Below, piece by piece: positions 25,392 to 37,800 of a stretch of 42,345 nucleotides of DNA. The translations under genes and the position numbers were made by a program. Position 1 is the first letter of the stretch; each line of letters starts with the position of its first letter. The notes beneath the pieces were generated by a model. It saw only the letters and a list, made by a program, of their open reading frames with translations, was not told the DNA's origin and did not search any database. Origin of the DNA: Cruorifilaria tuberocauda (lineage: Eukaryota > Nematoda > Chromadorea > Rhabditida > Onchocercidae); assembly GCA_013365365.1 (NCBI GenBank), contig JABVXU010000460.1, positions 1-42,345 of the forward strand, written 5' to 3'.

Positions 25392-27131
25392 TATTGAATT
25401 TTGAACATTGCAATCGGTAAATACTGCAACTGAAAATAGGGTTATATTTTTTAGAAATGAATGATAATAAACATTTCAACTTTAACTATATCCTTCACTT
25501 ATCATATAATTGCGGTTTTTAGAGGAATTGATTGAAAAAAGGAAGAAAACAAAAGTATTTGTAGTTGATTGAAAGAATTTTAAAAAAATTTTAAATTAAA
25601 CATGAAAAAAAAATGAAAATAATCTAAAGCTTTCTTTTTAAAGCACTAAATAAGTTTCCATTAAATGTTGATCTGACATTAAAATATGTTACATTGAAAA
25701 TATAATATATTATATTCAATACATTTGAATATTGTACTGAGATCTATTAAGAAATACAAGATATTAAAAAGTGATAATGTTGAAATTTTTCTAAAATTCA
25801 ATAAATTTCCCAGATAATTTATCAGTAATAGCAGTAATGAAATCTAATCTAATTTTGCAAGCTTCTTTGAGATTAAATATATGACCCCGAGACGTCAATT
25901 GGTAATTGAAATTCCATCACATTCAAATCTTTGCCTTTGTTATTAGTAGTCATAATGAGTAAGCCTAATTTTGTTCAAAGAACTAAGCTGTCATCTTAAC
26001 GGATTAATTAGCAATTAAAATTCTAATCATATTGAGATCGCTGTCTTTTGCAATGCTAATATGATGAAAAACTAAAGCTATGACCGCGAGAGGCTAATTT
26101 GCTCTCTCAATACGAAAAATTCTATCATATGGAAGTTGTTGTCCTGACGTTCAGCTGAGTCAGATAATCTGAAAATTGTTTATAAAATTCAAAATTCGTT
26201 ATTATCAATACCTAACCTTGCTTCAAAGAGCAAAAAATATTGAAGATATCATTGATTGTAAAAATACAAATAATACTGACCAAAAAGTTAGTAGTATGAA
26301 GTATCTATATAATGACCTAATTCGTGATTCAGTTATTGTAAAGAGCATATTTTTTTAATTGATCAAAACTTTTTTTTTTGAGTTTTCATTAATTAATTTC
26401 GAATATTTCCAGGCAAAGTTCCATCAAAAATTTCCTGATTCAAACCAAAATTATATATATGATAAATAAATGCAAAATAAAATGAGTGTGAAGCAATAAA
26501 AGAAAACAAGATTTTATATAGCAAGCATTTGAAAACGAAATAACACTGAAAGATAGGATATATTTTGATAATTGAAATAATCAAATGTAAATAATCTTAA
26601 GAAATTTGTAAATGATAAATGATGAGATCAAGTTTTCACTTATTAAATTCATAAGTGTATGAAGCAAAAAACAACGTTTCGGAAGGCCTTTTGTACTCAT
26701 TAATTTTTTATCAATCTCAAAGTGCAGTAATATTAGAAATGAATAATGAAATTGAAAAACAGCAATACTTTTCCAATGACTTATGCACACAACGAGCATT
26801 AATATTTTATATAATTTATTGCAAAGTCAGAAATAAATAGGACAGTCTAAATTAGAAACACTAACATAAATGAAAAAAAGTAATGCAATTGGTTTGTACT
26901 ATTTCATAATTATATTGGTCAACTGAAACCACAATATCGCTTGATGTCAAAAGGTAATTCTGCTAATGAATTGCACCGGTTAGTTATATATGTGTGAGTA
27001 AAAGCATTTCTAATTTGCTCTATTTTCATATTTAATAAAACGGGAAAATAAGAAAGTGCGAAAAGGTCTTTTCATTGCAACATTTCTGCATTGTAAAAAC
27101 ATTGCAGAAATAATAAAAAACAAAAGTACAA
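25392..27131. other. Gene-less interval with degenerate tandem repeat
   Basis: About 1.7 kb between NAA20 and the DMAC1-like gene. No exon is convincing. The middle (about 25840-26170) holds a degenerate tandem repeat described separately; the rest is AT-rich low-complexity DNA. Confidence 0.55.
25840..26170. repeat. Degenerate tandem repeat, about 100-bp unit
   Basis: Three related blocks start with AAATTCCATCACATT (near 25909), AAATTCTAATCATATT (near 26018) and AAATTCTATCATATG (near 26117), spaced about 109 and 99 bp. A second shared word, TATGACC(C/G)CGAGA, occurs near 25881 and 26081. Confidence 0.5.
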
Positions 27132-29303
27132 CTAATCCTTAAGATCAATCTCATCACACGTAACAGGTTGCTTCACTGAAATCATCGATTTCTTCTCTGG
27201 ATCCCTCGATAACGCCTTTCGCATATCTAAAAACGCTGATGGTCAAAATCATCTAAAAATAAGTTGATTATAAGCATGGGTGTACGTTGGTCAAAATACC
27301 AGCGATCGGAAGTCGATAGCAAGAAGTTCAACAAGCAGTTCTTAAATATACCTATTACTAACATTAAAATACTTATTCCTAACTAACTGCGATAATAAGA
27401 TATAAGAACAGCGACAGCCAAAAAAGCCACATCAGATGTCATCATACGAGATAAAAACTAAATTTATTTTAATCGTTTGAAAGGGAAAAAGCAAAAATTA
27501 CACAGAATGTTTATGTTTAATTAGTAGAAAATTATATTTCGATTGAAAGAAATATTTATGAAAAATTAATTGACAAATTAACCAACCATAAGCATCCTCA
27601 TCATTTTCACCAGAATAATAATCAATAATGCGCCGATAGACCACATAACCAAGGCTTTTATACATAGCAATTGCCACAGAGTTACTTACACGTACGAAAA
27701 GATCGACAAAATAACATTTTTTCCTGAAATTTAAAGACATAAATATAAATATTCGGAATACTCAAGACCTCTGCTTATGTAAGGGATAGGACGAATTTAT
27801 ATCAAATTCTTCTAAATTTCGCGCTTTTCAGCCGCCATTTTTAACCAACTCAAATCAAGATTTGATAGCACACGTGACGGATGACCAAGAAAAATTTTTA
27901 ATCAGTTTCATAGTTGTTTATCGATTATGAAATATTTGTATATCAAGGTACTTTTTTTTAATCTGACCTTTCCCGACCCAATTTTTTTCTAAATTTTCAC
28001 TCAAATTTTTAAAATCTCCGACTTTTTTCCGTTTCAATCTGTATTTCATTGAACAAAAAGGTATGAATGAAAAGAATACATTTCTGAAATTTCTTCAAGA
28101 CTGTTCATCATTCGTGCCGCCAAATGTAATCGTCGGTAGGTTGGAGCGACGGTTATTGCCGTGACATGCCCATGCCAGTATTCATGTTCACCTTCCGCTT
28201 TCCCCATAACTTTAAGTAAGTGATTAGAGAAAATATTCACAACTCTTGCATAAATATTTTTTATAATCGTCATACAGTTTAGCATGCACAAAGTCATTGT
28301 GAACGACAAATTAAGAAGAAAAAAAATTCTTATTCAACTCACAACAATTCACGCTATAGTATAGTACTGTAATTTTTCCATAAGCCCAATTTCTTTTAGT
28401 CTATCATAAGATTTAAATAACTGCTTTTCTTATTCCTTATCGACTAATTAAAGCAAAACCTTACCATAGCCCATAATTTCGCCACTTGGATGTTCGCAAA
28501 CTTGAAAATATTCACCATGGTTAATTAGATATTGCAAATAAAAAGTGAAACCGTACTGAAAATGATAATCTTAAGGCTTCTGTTTCATTCGGATAGGCTT
28601 TCTATCAGCTGAATTGGTAATAGGTCCGAAATATTCAAATAGCATTGTTTTTTTTAAGTACTCTATCCACATAACTGAAGATCTAGTTTATATTATTTAC
28701 AAGAAACTCAAAATTCTGCCAGTAGCGAAACTACTTAATGTCATAATTCACATCAATTTCCATACTTTGATGTTCGCAAATCAGAACGATCTTACGCATT
28801 TCAATTTCACTCGAAAATAATTGATAGAATACTTAGAATAATTAATCGAAAACTAACCTAAACAATTTAAAAACCTGATACAATTTCAAGTCCCTAGGAT
28901 TTAAAACAAAAAAACACACCGTTTCTGTCAGTGGATCCAAATTCCTGAAAAGAAAGAAAGTAACGAGAATTTTTTTGTGGAAGAATATTTATGAACTTCA
29001 TGAATGCAACAAAATCAATCTTTTATATATATTAATTGCATTTTTCAATCAAATATTGGTACATGTTCCGAAGAAGCAGAAAACCATCTACTGACTAAAG
29101 TTTGGCAATATTGTTATCCTTAAAAGTTCGCATCAAGAAATTGCTTAATTGCTAAACATTTTACTCTTAACATGTTTAACCTAATAAGCAGCATTTCCTC
29201 CAACATTTGAAATATACAGATTATTTTTTTATATATATATAAAAGCTTACGTATTATTGAATCGAAATAAATCGAAAACATCGAAAGGCCGAATCGTTGT
29301 CAT
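27132..29303 (-). CDS. NAA20: N-alpha-acetyltransferase 20, NatB catalytic subunit
   Basis: Catalytic GNAT subunit of NatB, which acetylates the N-termini of nascent proteins starting Met-Asp, -Glu, -Asn or -Gln at the ribosome. Six exons (29251-29303, 28920-28944, 28465-28555, 28080-28209, 27587-27723, 27132-27226) join in phase to 176 residues; human has 178. Conserved blocks are MTTIRPFDVFDLFRFNNTNL, DPLTETYG, IMGYVMGKAEGE, WHGHVTAITVAP, YFVDLFVRVSNSVAIAMYKS, LGYVVYRRIIDYYSG, DEDAYDMRKALSRD. The acetyl-CoA loop (residues 82-87) reads RRLHLA where the family has R-R-x-G-x-A, so a near-invariant Gly is His. Exon 2 is only 25 bases. An acceptor ends 10 bases before the ATG, suggesting trans-splicing. 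The gene identity is firm; the effect of the His is unknown. Confidence 0.95.
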
Positions 29304-29975
29304 ATCCTCCTTTCTAAAAATGAGAAAAAAAAATATATCAGATCAGAATGAAAAATCATATCAGAATTTCTTGAACAATGTAACCGTTCACGAGCTGCAA
29401 AATTCGAAGGTAAATGTAAAAGAAATAATTCCAAATATCCTCACCAAGAGCAAGCTTTTTTTGTGAAATAAAATCAAATAAATTAGATACCGCTAATGAT
29501 GGAACACTAGCCTTACATAAGGGCTGATGCATAAAACCACTAAAGCAGAGTAATGCTAAGGTAAGTCTCCCCAAACTTTTTTTTAATGGTTAGCTTTTTG
29601 TTACCACTCGGGGTCGAAAAGCGATATGAGTATACTGTTCAGCTAGAAATATTTTGAAACGCTTTTCCGAAAAAGCTGTGCGAGTTTAACGCAATATTAA
29701 GTATAAAATGAAGAAAAATGCGAAATCATTTTATTATTAAAATTGATAATGTCACAAATATTTAACAACAACCCATAATATGAATGATCTTTTATAAAAA
29801 GCCTCTCTTGGTGTTTTAATTTACCAACAACAGTATAAAACGTGCAAAAAGATGATTACATTCATCACTGAACTAATACATTGATATCAGTTGATAAAAT
29901 AATTGAATCAAGGCCGATTTGTGAAAGTTGCATGACAATATAACATTATAACATGCTCAAAAATTATTCAAAATT
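29304..29975. other. Spacer between NAA20 start and the upstream gene's stop
   Basis: About 0.67 kb separates two genes on the same strand. It includes the probable trans-splice acceptor of NAA20 (AG just before 29313). No exon is seen. The distance and order would allow an operon, but nothing proves one. Confidence 0.5.
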
Positions 29976-31360
29976 TCAGAAATCATCTGGCTTATACTCT
30001 TTGTATGGTATTCCAAAGTTCCGAAATGCCGGAACATATTTCTTAAGATAATACATCAATCTCCAATCTACTGCTTCGCCATCTGGTAACTTCCTTGCTT
30101 CCAGACAATATCGATTATAAATCACTACAATAATTTTTTTTTTCATAAACATGAATATTATGATTAAGAATACCGGAAAAAATGAAAATGTATATCATGC
30201 TGACAAGCTAAAGAAATGAATAGAAACATGCAGCGAATGAGAAAACCAGTCTATCGACTATATTGAACTAGCTAACAAACTTACCCAAAACTACTGATAA
30301 GATACCCACACCACAACAAAAGCTTAGAATTGGCGTCCTCACATTTTCCGCTTTGTATTGATTCGGATATCTTTTCAGAAACAATTCCGTTTTCATTAAA
30401 TCTGAAGAAATTCTGAATCTTCAAATTAAGACAGATTTCTTCAAAAAAAAAATCTAGATGTGGGCGGCATGATAACTGTCAGTTAAGTTAAGAGAAAAGA
30501 TGAAATCTCTACATAATTTAACTGTTTAAATCATCCCAAAATAACGAAGAAAAATGGAGAATTACTTGGAGATTATCCCTTTTCATGTATAATTTAGAAA
30601 AAAGTAATTGAAAATTTATTACCATCAAATGAGCAGTAAAATATAATCATAGGAATCAATATATAACAACAAAGCATATACCAATAATAAATGAGATATA
30701 CCTAAGCTATTTAATCCGTAAATCAAGAAATTTGCAGAACACTAAATGAAATAATCGAGCTATATTACTTAACCATAAGAACTGAAAAACTAGAAAAAAT
30801 AGGCTATTAAACCATTAGAAGCCTAATTATGACAACTGTATTTAGAGACCTCAATCCAATATGGAAGAAAAAAACTATTTATGAGCTCTTTTCCAAATTA
30901 CTGGTTATTTCCTCCTGGCAACGAATACCAATCGATGCTAAAAAAGGGAATTTTTGCTTCAACCACATCACATGCCTCAAATCGTGTCGATGTTCTGTAC
31001 TAACTGCAGTGAATTGATAAGTATAATATGCCACATGATATGCTGAAAATTAAGTTAAAATTAAGCAACAAATTTCAAGTACTCGGAGAGAAACACGTTA
31101 ACGAAAAATGTTCATAATGTTTTTAGTATATTCATATTCCATAAATAGTAAAAAACATATCAGCAATAATCAAGCATGAAATAAAATAATAGTTATCATT
31201 TACCGATTGTAAAAAAGCCTATAACTCTCATAAAAAAAGGCGCTCCATTTTTTAATGCTTCAAATTGTATAAACCGTCGCCGAGTACGCGTATTAGTGGG
31301 ATATATTTGCCAGTATCCATAGTATTCGTCACTGTCAGATTTTTTATTTGAAGACGACAT
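29976..31360 (-). CDS. Unrecognised 187-residue protein with two membrane segments
   Basis: Four exons (31204-31360, 30902-31042, 30285-30401, 29976-30124) with consensus splice sites and agreeing phases. I do not recognise the family. The product begins with a Ser/Lys/Asp-rich head, then DEYYGYWQIYP and a basic TRTRRRF, a first membrane segment (about residues 40-60, APFFMRVIGFFTIAYHVAYY), a loop of about 60 residues rich in Lys, Arg and His, a second membrane segment (about 122-141, PILSFCCGVGILSVVLVIY), and a Tyr/Lys/Pro-rich tail ending IPYKEYKPDDF. There is no clear cleavable signal peptide. The size, the basic composition and two helices would suit a small mitochondrial inner-membrane protein, but that is a guess. 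An acceptor ends 6 bases before the ATG. Confidence 0.82.
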
Positions 31361-32206
31361 TTGAAACTGTTTTAGGATTTCTAAAATAAAAACAGTGTAG
31401 TTTGCTTCTCGGTGATGAAAGAAATGACTTTTTCATGCATTGTTAAGTCCAAATTCGATTGAGAAATCACGTTAAATGCTGCAAAGTAATCTTTTCCAAT
31501 TTAAATATACTGACTTTAAAGCACAATTTTCTGCATAAATGACGAACGAATGATATAATTAATTACACAGTTTCCAATTCAGTTCAAATGATCAGTAATA
31601 CTAATTGATGGTCAGTAATAACTCAAATTATAATATTTGACAGTAAGCACAATTTGGAAATAGCATCATAAATGGACTAAACTCAGTTCACTGATATCAT
31701 ATATATGATGTCGTATTTTGATACCAGAAGTACATACAACTTACCACAAGGAATTATTTATGGATCTTTTGTTCAGTGTTAATCAATCCTTTTCCAATTC
31801 TTCTGGATTTGTAATATTTAATACTGCCCAAAACTAAACAAATAATTTAAATTTCAAGTGACTTATTTATTAAATGTGGATCAAATTTCCCTAATCATAC
31901 TTCAAAACTGAGTACCACTATTGATTGTTCACTTTAAGTAACAAAATCCCAAATTTTAATTTTCGTCTAAATTAATTCATGAATTCATGAATATATAAAT
32001 TTCAGGTGATTTGATTTTAATTTGCAATTTCAATTTTAAATTGTAACTTCAATGAAACTCAGAAAAACTATGAAAAATGATTTCTAGAGCTTCAAATTTA
32101 ATCATTCATTCAATTAAATTCACAAAAAAATGGCCAAATTTAAAACATAAACTTACGTGTTGCAATGTACAATGTGATAAAGATAATATTTTTATAACGT
32201 GGCCAC

Positions 32207-32219
32207 GTGTTATATAGAC
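32207..32219. promoter_or_regulatory. ACGTGGCCACGT palindrome containing an E-box
   Basis: Twelve bases read identically on both strands and overlap CACGTG (32214-32219), the core bound by bHLH/bHLH-Zip factors such as the Myc/Max/HLH-30 class. It sits in the divergent spacer. Binding is inferred only. Confidence 0.35.
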
Positions 32220-32386
32220 GTGACTGTAAACGTTCGTTCAGCTTCAACATTGATCACTTACAAGAAGCGAAATGAAGAAATTACGAAACAAACATCCCGG
32301 TACAGTTAACGATTACCGAAAGAGATGAAAAACACTTCGGAGAGATATTATTGCAGTGATTTTATATTTTCCGGCTTGCCGGTTTT

Positions 32387-32399
32387 GCTGACTCAGTGT
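32387..32399. promoter_or_regulatory. MARE/AP-1-like site TGCTGACTCAGTG
   Basis: Eleven of thirteen bases match the palindromic Maf recognition element TGCTGACTCAGCA, including the AP-1 core TGACTCA. It lies about 700 bp upstream of RBX1 in the divergent spacer. Confidence 0.35.
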
Positions 32400-33096
32400 A
32401 GGATTTACACCGAGGGATTGTTTTGTGAAGGTTTACAGTTTTAGTTCTTTTCAATTTGGATTTTGTGTTTGGTGTTTTCGGAAAGAGAAAGTTTCAAAGT
32501 GGGATTTCGGATATAGAATGAAATTCTGGAATATCAATTTCTATAACTGTTGATTGTAATTTTTCTTTAATTAGTGTAGTGTGTAGTTTAATTAGTGTAG
32601 TATCATTTAATTTGAAGTTAAATTACTGATAATGTATTCTATATTCGAAAATATGGAACCTGGTTTCTGGCACTTAGTCATTTTAGACATACGACTGTTT
32701 ATTTTATTGTAGTACGTCCTGACCGATTTACTGAAAATAAGCGTATATCCTAATTTCAAAAAAACTGTTGAAAGTTACGGTTTACCTTATTAATGAATAG
32801 AATGAATGAGACGAAGGTACGATAGATGGACTGATTAAGAATTCATCTGGATAAGGATGATCTTTCTACATTTGTGCTGCAGTTGAATCTAGTCTGATTC
32901 AGACGAATTTTTAATTCTTTTGCAAAAGTTTCTTTAATTTTTGTTTACTTTCTTTTTTCAAAGTTTGACGTGATTTCTGTTCTGCATATTTTGATTTTTT
33001 GAAATGATAGTGAAACAACCAAGAATTGTCATAGGCATATTATATAATGTGATATAACTAGTTTCTAGGTAGCTGAAAAAAGACGTGGAATTTGAA

Positions 33097-33793
<697 letters not shown>

Positions 33794-34184
33794 ATGCCTG
33801 CTTTTAAAAACCGGTACTATATTTTTGATCTTGATGCTCGCTTCTTGTAACCTTTTTACTGACATAATGTCATGTACTGACTTGAAAGTTATTTTAATTT
33901 ATAATCATGAAATTGAAATGATGTGCAGGTGCACGATTATGTGATGCTAAATATGATTCCGTTCTTTAACGAATCATAATCATTAGGATATGATATGAAT
34001 AGATGATATTAATGTCTAACCGATCTCAAATTTTTGATGAAGTTTTATGAGAACGAAAATACCTATATTGAAAATTTTCGGTTTTTATTATTACATTACA
34101 TAACACTTTCTTCCTGAAATGAATATCTGTGTTATGAAATGAAAATTTCATGATTATGTTTGATTGGTTTTATAATTGCCTGGC
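33794..34184. other. RBX1 3' flank
   Basis: AT-rich spacer after the RBX1 stop with no supported exon. It should contain the RBX1 3' UTR. Confidence 0.5.
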
Positions 34185-34886
34185 ATGAAATGAATTTTTT
34201 TTTCATGTTTAACACAAGCGCTTTATGAAATTGAAAGTAAAGTTCCATTCAAAGTATCATTGGAATTGATTTTAACTGTAACTAAGGATGTAGCTGGAGT
34301 ACTGAGTGGTTGAAGTAGGCAATGTACGGTACACATCATCTTGGAAGTTCGCGATGATGAACTGACATTAAATAATATTTGAAATTTTGCGATTCGTCTA
34401 TATATATCAGATGTTTTGGCAAATAAGCTATTTTTGTTTGTCCAGGTCAAATTTGCCACCTTTAAAATTCGAGCAATGAATAATAAATTTGGAATTTGAA
34501 TAAATCTGGATGGAAAATCATGATTTATTGGAAGTGTTTACTTAGCGGATTTCAAATATAAAGCAAAATTTACTTCAAAAAATCGTAACATTTTGCTAAT
34601 CAATGACGCTGAACGGTCGGTTAACAAGTTTACAATGTTATATGGTAATACTTTTAATAGTAAATCTTTCGGGATCATTTCATCGTATCACGGTTTTTTG
34701 TTCAAGGACGGAGGCTACATTACCATTAGCAAACGAAGTTCGAGATCAGGTAGTTGTGTTGTGCTTCTTTATGATTATGCTTGAAGCGTTGATTGTTTTA
34801 ATCAGCAACTGCTATTTAAGCAATTGATCATGTCGTTGCAAAGATCACTTCTGATCATTAAAGTGCTAGATTTGATGTGATTTATA
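34185..34886 (+). other. 234-codon frame interrupted only by TGA (seven times), never TAA or TAG
   Basis: Codon by codon from the ATG at 34185 to the TAG at 34887 the frame contains TGA at 34191, 34311, 34380, 34497, 34521, 34782 and 34878 and no TAA or TAG, although TAA should be by far the commonest stop in DNA this AT-rich. With TGA read as Trp the start is MKWIFFSCLTQALYE, signal-peptide-like, and the interior looks protein-like (VPFKVSLELILTV, CTVHIILEVRDDELTLNNIW, GIISSYHGFLFKDGGYITIS). It does not resemble any mitochondrial protein. It overlaps, in another frame, the first exon I propose for the following membrane-protein gene. It may be chance, a decayed gene, or the real upstream part of that gene. 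Function unknown. Confidence 0.3.
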
Positions 34887-37800
34887 TAGCTAATTTTGCT
34901 GTAATCTAATTTTAACATTTAACCAATCTGAAATCTATCAAATTGTGAAACAAACTTCATAGTTGGAAAAAAGTTATAATAGAAGCAGGGTCAAACTTTT
35001 ACCTGTGATCTTGCAATTTGTAAACTTATCTGACATAATTCTTTACTATTCAGTAAATAAACATAACGTATCGCTTCCTTCAGTTAAATCACTTTCTCCG
35101 CCAAGTTACATATTTTGACTGTGAGTTTATGAAAAATTAATAAATATTACTAGAACATAAAAATTCATTTTCGCGAAATTTTTCAATCTTGGAAAAAAGT
35201 TTTCGACTGTAATTGCTTAATACAAACACTAATTAGAGACGATATTGTATGTGGAACAGTTATAATCAGAGTATTTTAAATTTCAAAGAACGAGATGTAC
35301 CAATCGCTTTGATATTCACTATTGATCAGGACGTAACACCGATAAAGGTAAAAGCATATATTCCACTAAGATTTAGTTAATAGTTGGTAAAGTTTAACTG
35401 GTAGTTGAGTTTGAAATAAATGAATAAGCAGCTAGCTTCGATAGAACATCAACAAAAATTCAAATAGTTAAATAATATTTTAAATATTCAAATACAAGTA
35501 GCAGATTTAACATTTTGATCTCGAAATAATATATTTTAATAATAATTTGAAATATATGTTATTTCTAGGATTTAATAGAAATGAAATTTAAGTTTAAAAT
35601 ATAATTCTATTAAATTAATTGGGCAAATAATAGTTGGAAAACAGATAAAACAAAGCGGATCTTTTATCGTTTCGTCATTCATGTTCAGCTTTATATCCTA
35701 ACTTACTGATATCATTTCCGATAATTTAAATAAATTTAAGTAATGTATAAATTAAAATTGTATAAATTAAACATTAAAGTTGTATAAATTAACATGTATA
35801 AATTAAAGTTTATATTCAAGTAATATAAAAATTACTTAAACATAAATTAATGAAATATAAATTTATTATTAAATATGCAAGAGATGAAAATACCAAATTT
35901 AACAAATAATTAATTTGAAGTTGAAACAAGTGTTGGATACATATCATGCTATAGCTTGTTTACTATCAAATGATTCAAATTATTTATATGCCGCCGTTTT
36001 ACATTTACGCAAAAATCCTAAATTGTATTTTGGGAAACTTTTGAGCACATATAAATTGCATCAAAGTTTTGAGGATATTGGTCAATCTATTGGAGGTAAT
36101 TAATTAGCTTTTATTAAATTTTCAATAAAGTATAAAATTAAAATTTTGCTTCTTTACTATTGTTGATAGAAATTATATCAGTATTAAGCAATTTTCATGA
36201 AATGATTTTTCGTCTAAGCTTACCTCCAATAATTGGATATCTTAATTTAATATTATAACTTTTCTCAAGTATTTCTCACTAGCTACATATTTCATCAATG
36301 ACCTTTGATAATCTCCGAAATGAGCTGATCTTTATCATATTTCTCCATTTAATCCTGATTCCACCTAGGTATTAACCTTTGCCATATTTTCAATGCTTAT
36401 CAATTGACCTCTGTCACATTTCCATCTCGCCAGAGATTGACCTATGTCATATTTCTAAGTTTTACTTCAAATAACCTGAAAGGTCAAATCCTTGTTTAAA
36501 GATGAAAGAAAAGTTCAAAACGACTCGTGCTATCTTATACGACGAACAATCAATGTAATAAACAATTGGTTAACAAAAGCATTTTTTTTTGAAAAAGTTA
36601 TCAAACATATCATATTTATTGATGAATTCACTGATCGATGTATCATATCCAAATATTTCCATGGAATTTATCGTAAAGGTTAAATGTCACATTGAAAAAT
36701 TTTTAAATCAATTCAAAATGGAATTTAATTAATGAGATTCTTTAATTTACATTTGGAAAAATTTTAATCTTAATCTTAAATGCTAATCAATCAATTTATC
36801 TAGACCTGCTGTATTTTTTGTATGATCAGTAGGAGAAATTATTTTAAACTTCATGTTATTATTAAAAAAGAAAAACTATTTTATTAATAAAATTTTCAAA
36901 TCAACTAACTAATTTTCTTTGATTTTAATAAATTAAATAAATTAATTAAAAGTTAAAATTAATTAAAAACCGGTTTTCTAAATTTGCTTGTGAAAAAGAA
37001 AGAAGAAAAAGCATTTTATTAGATTGATTTTCAAGATTTTAAAGTTTTAAAAGATTATTTCAATTTTTTGAAAATTATTTTTTTCAATTAAATACTATTG
37101 GAAATTTAATAGAAATGTAGAAGGCAAAAGGTTTGATCAAATTTTTTGATATTTTCAGGCAATAAACCACAACGTTGGCTTGTTAATAAGATAATTTTGA
37201 ATGCGACAACAATGTCACATTCGCAGTATCGATTGGAACGACGAAAAAATATCGCGGAAGAATTGAAAGATAATAAAAATCGAAGTGTTTTCGATGGAAC
37301 TCGTTTATTCCTCTCTAATCTGATTAATCGATCACAAAATGGCAAGTTTCATGAAAATTTTAATTTAATTTAAATATATTAAATTGTAAACGTATTGAAT
37401 ACATAACAAGTATTACTATAATCAAAAAGTAAGAATATTAATTGATTTTGCATAATTACTAGTATAATCAAAAAAAAAAAAGATAGATAAAAGATAAAAG
37501 TATTAATTGATTTTAAAAATTCATCGACAAAGATGCTTTTTATAACTTTTTTTTCAACTTTTAATATCTTAAGATTAAATGTTATTCGTTATTTTTTGCT
37601 ATTTTTGTATTTTACTTAATCAAATTTAAGTTCTGATTTAATTATGAATTATCAGTTAGTATTTCAATTAAATTCAAGTTCTCATTAAATAAAAACTTTC
37701 TGTATTTTAATTAAATTTAAGTTCTTATTAAATAGAAATTATCCGTATTTTAATCAAATTTAAGTTCTTATTTGTATTTGTATTTAACTTAAGTTTAAGT

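Larger units (their letters stand above)
31361..33096. promoter_or_regulatory. Divergent intergenic region upstream of RBX1 and the two-helix gene
   Basis: About 1.7 kb between two diverging genes, so it should carry both promoters. It contains a perfect 12-bp palindrome with an E-box (32207-32219), a MARE/AP-1-like site (32387-32399) and a small GC-rich inverted repeat (CCGGC/GCCGG near 32371-32382), clustered within 200 bp. A bare acceptor (tttctag) about 30 bases before the RBX1 ATG is a candidate trans-splice site. No exon was found. Confidence 0.5.

Noticed and set aside
30640..30900. A-rich intron of the two-helix gene as a second mitochondrial insert
   Set aside because: The minus strand is T-rich, but I could not align any stretch with a mitochondrial protein or RNA, and the G content is too low for nematode mitochondrial coding sequence.
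34223..34459. 78-residue minus-strand open frame opposite the TGA-only frame
   Set aside because: No ATG start and no splice connection. Open frames of about 100 codons arise by chance a few times in a window of this size; kept only as context for the plus-strand observation.
34185..34886. The TGA-only frame as another mitochondrial insert
   Set aside because: No similarity to any mitochondrial protein and none of the T/G strand skew seen in the cox2 fragment.
35574..35596. Possible small exon (DLIEMKF) in the membrane-protein gene
   Set aside because: Its only donor leaves phase 2, which hits a stop in the next exon. The neighbours join directly in phase 0 without it.
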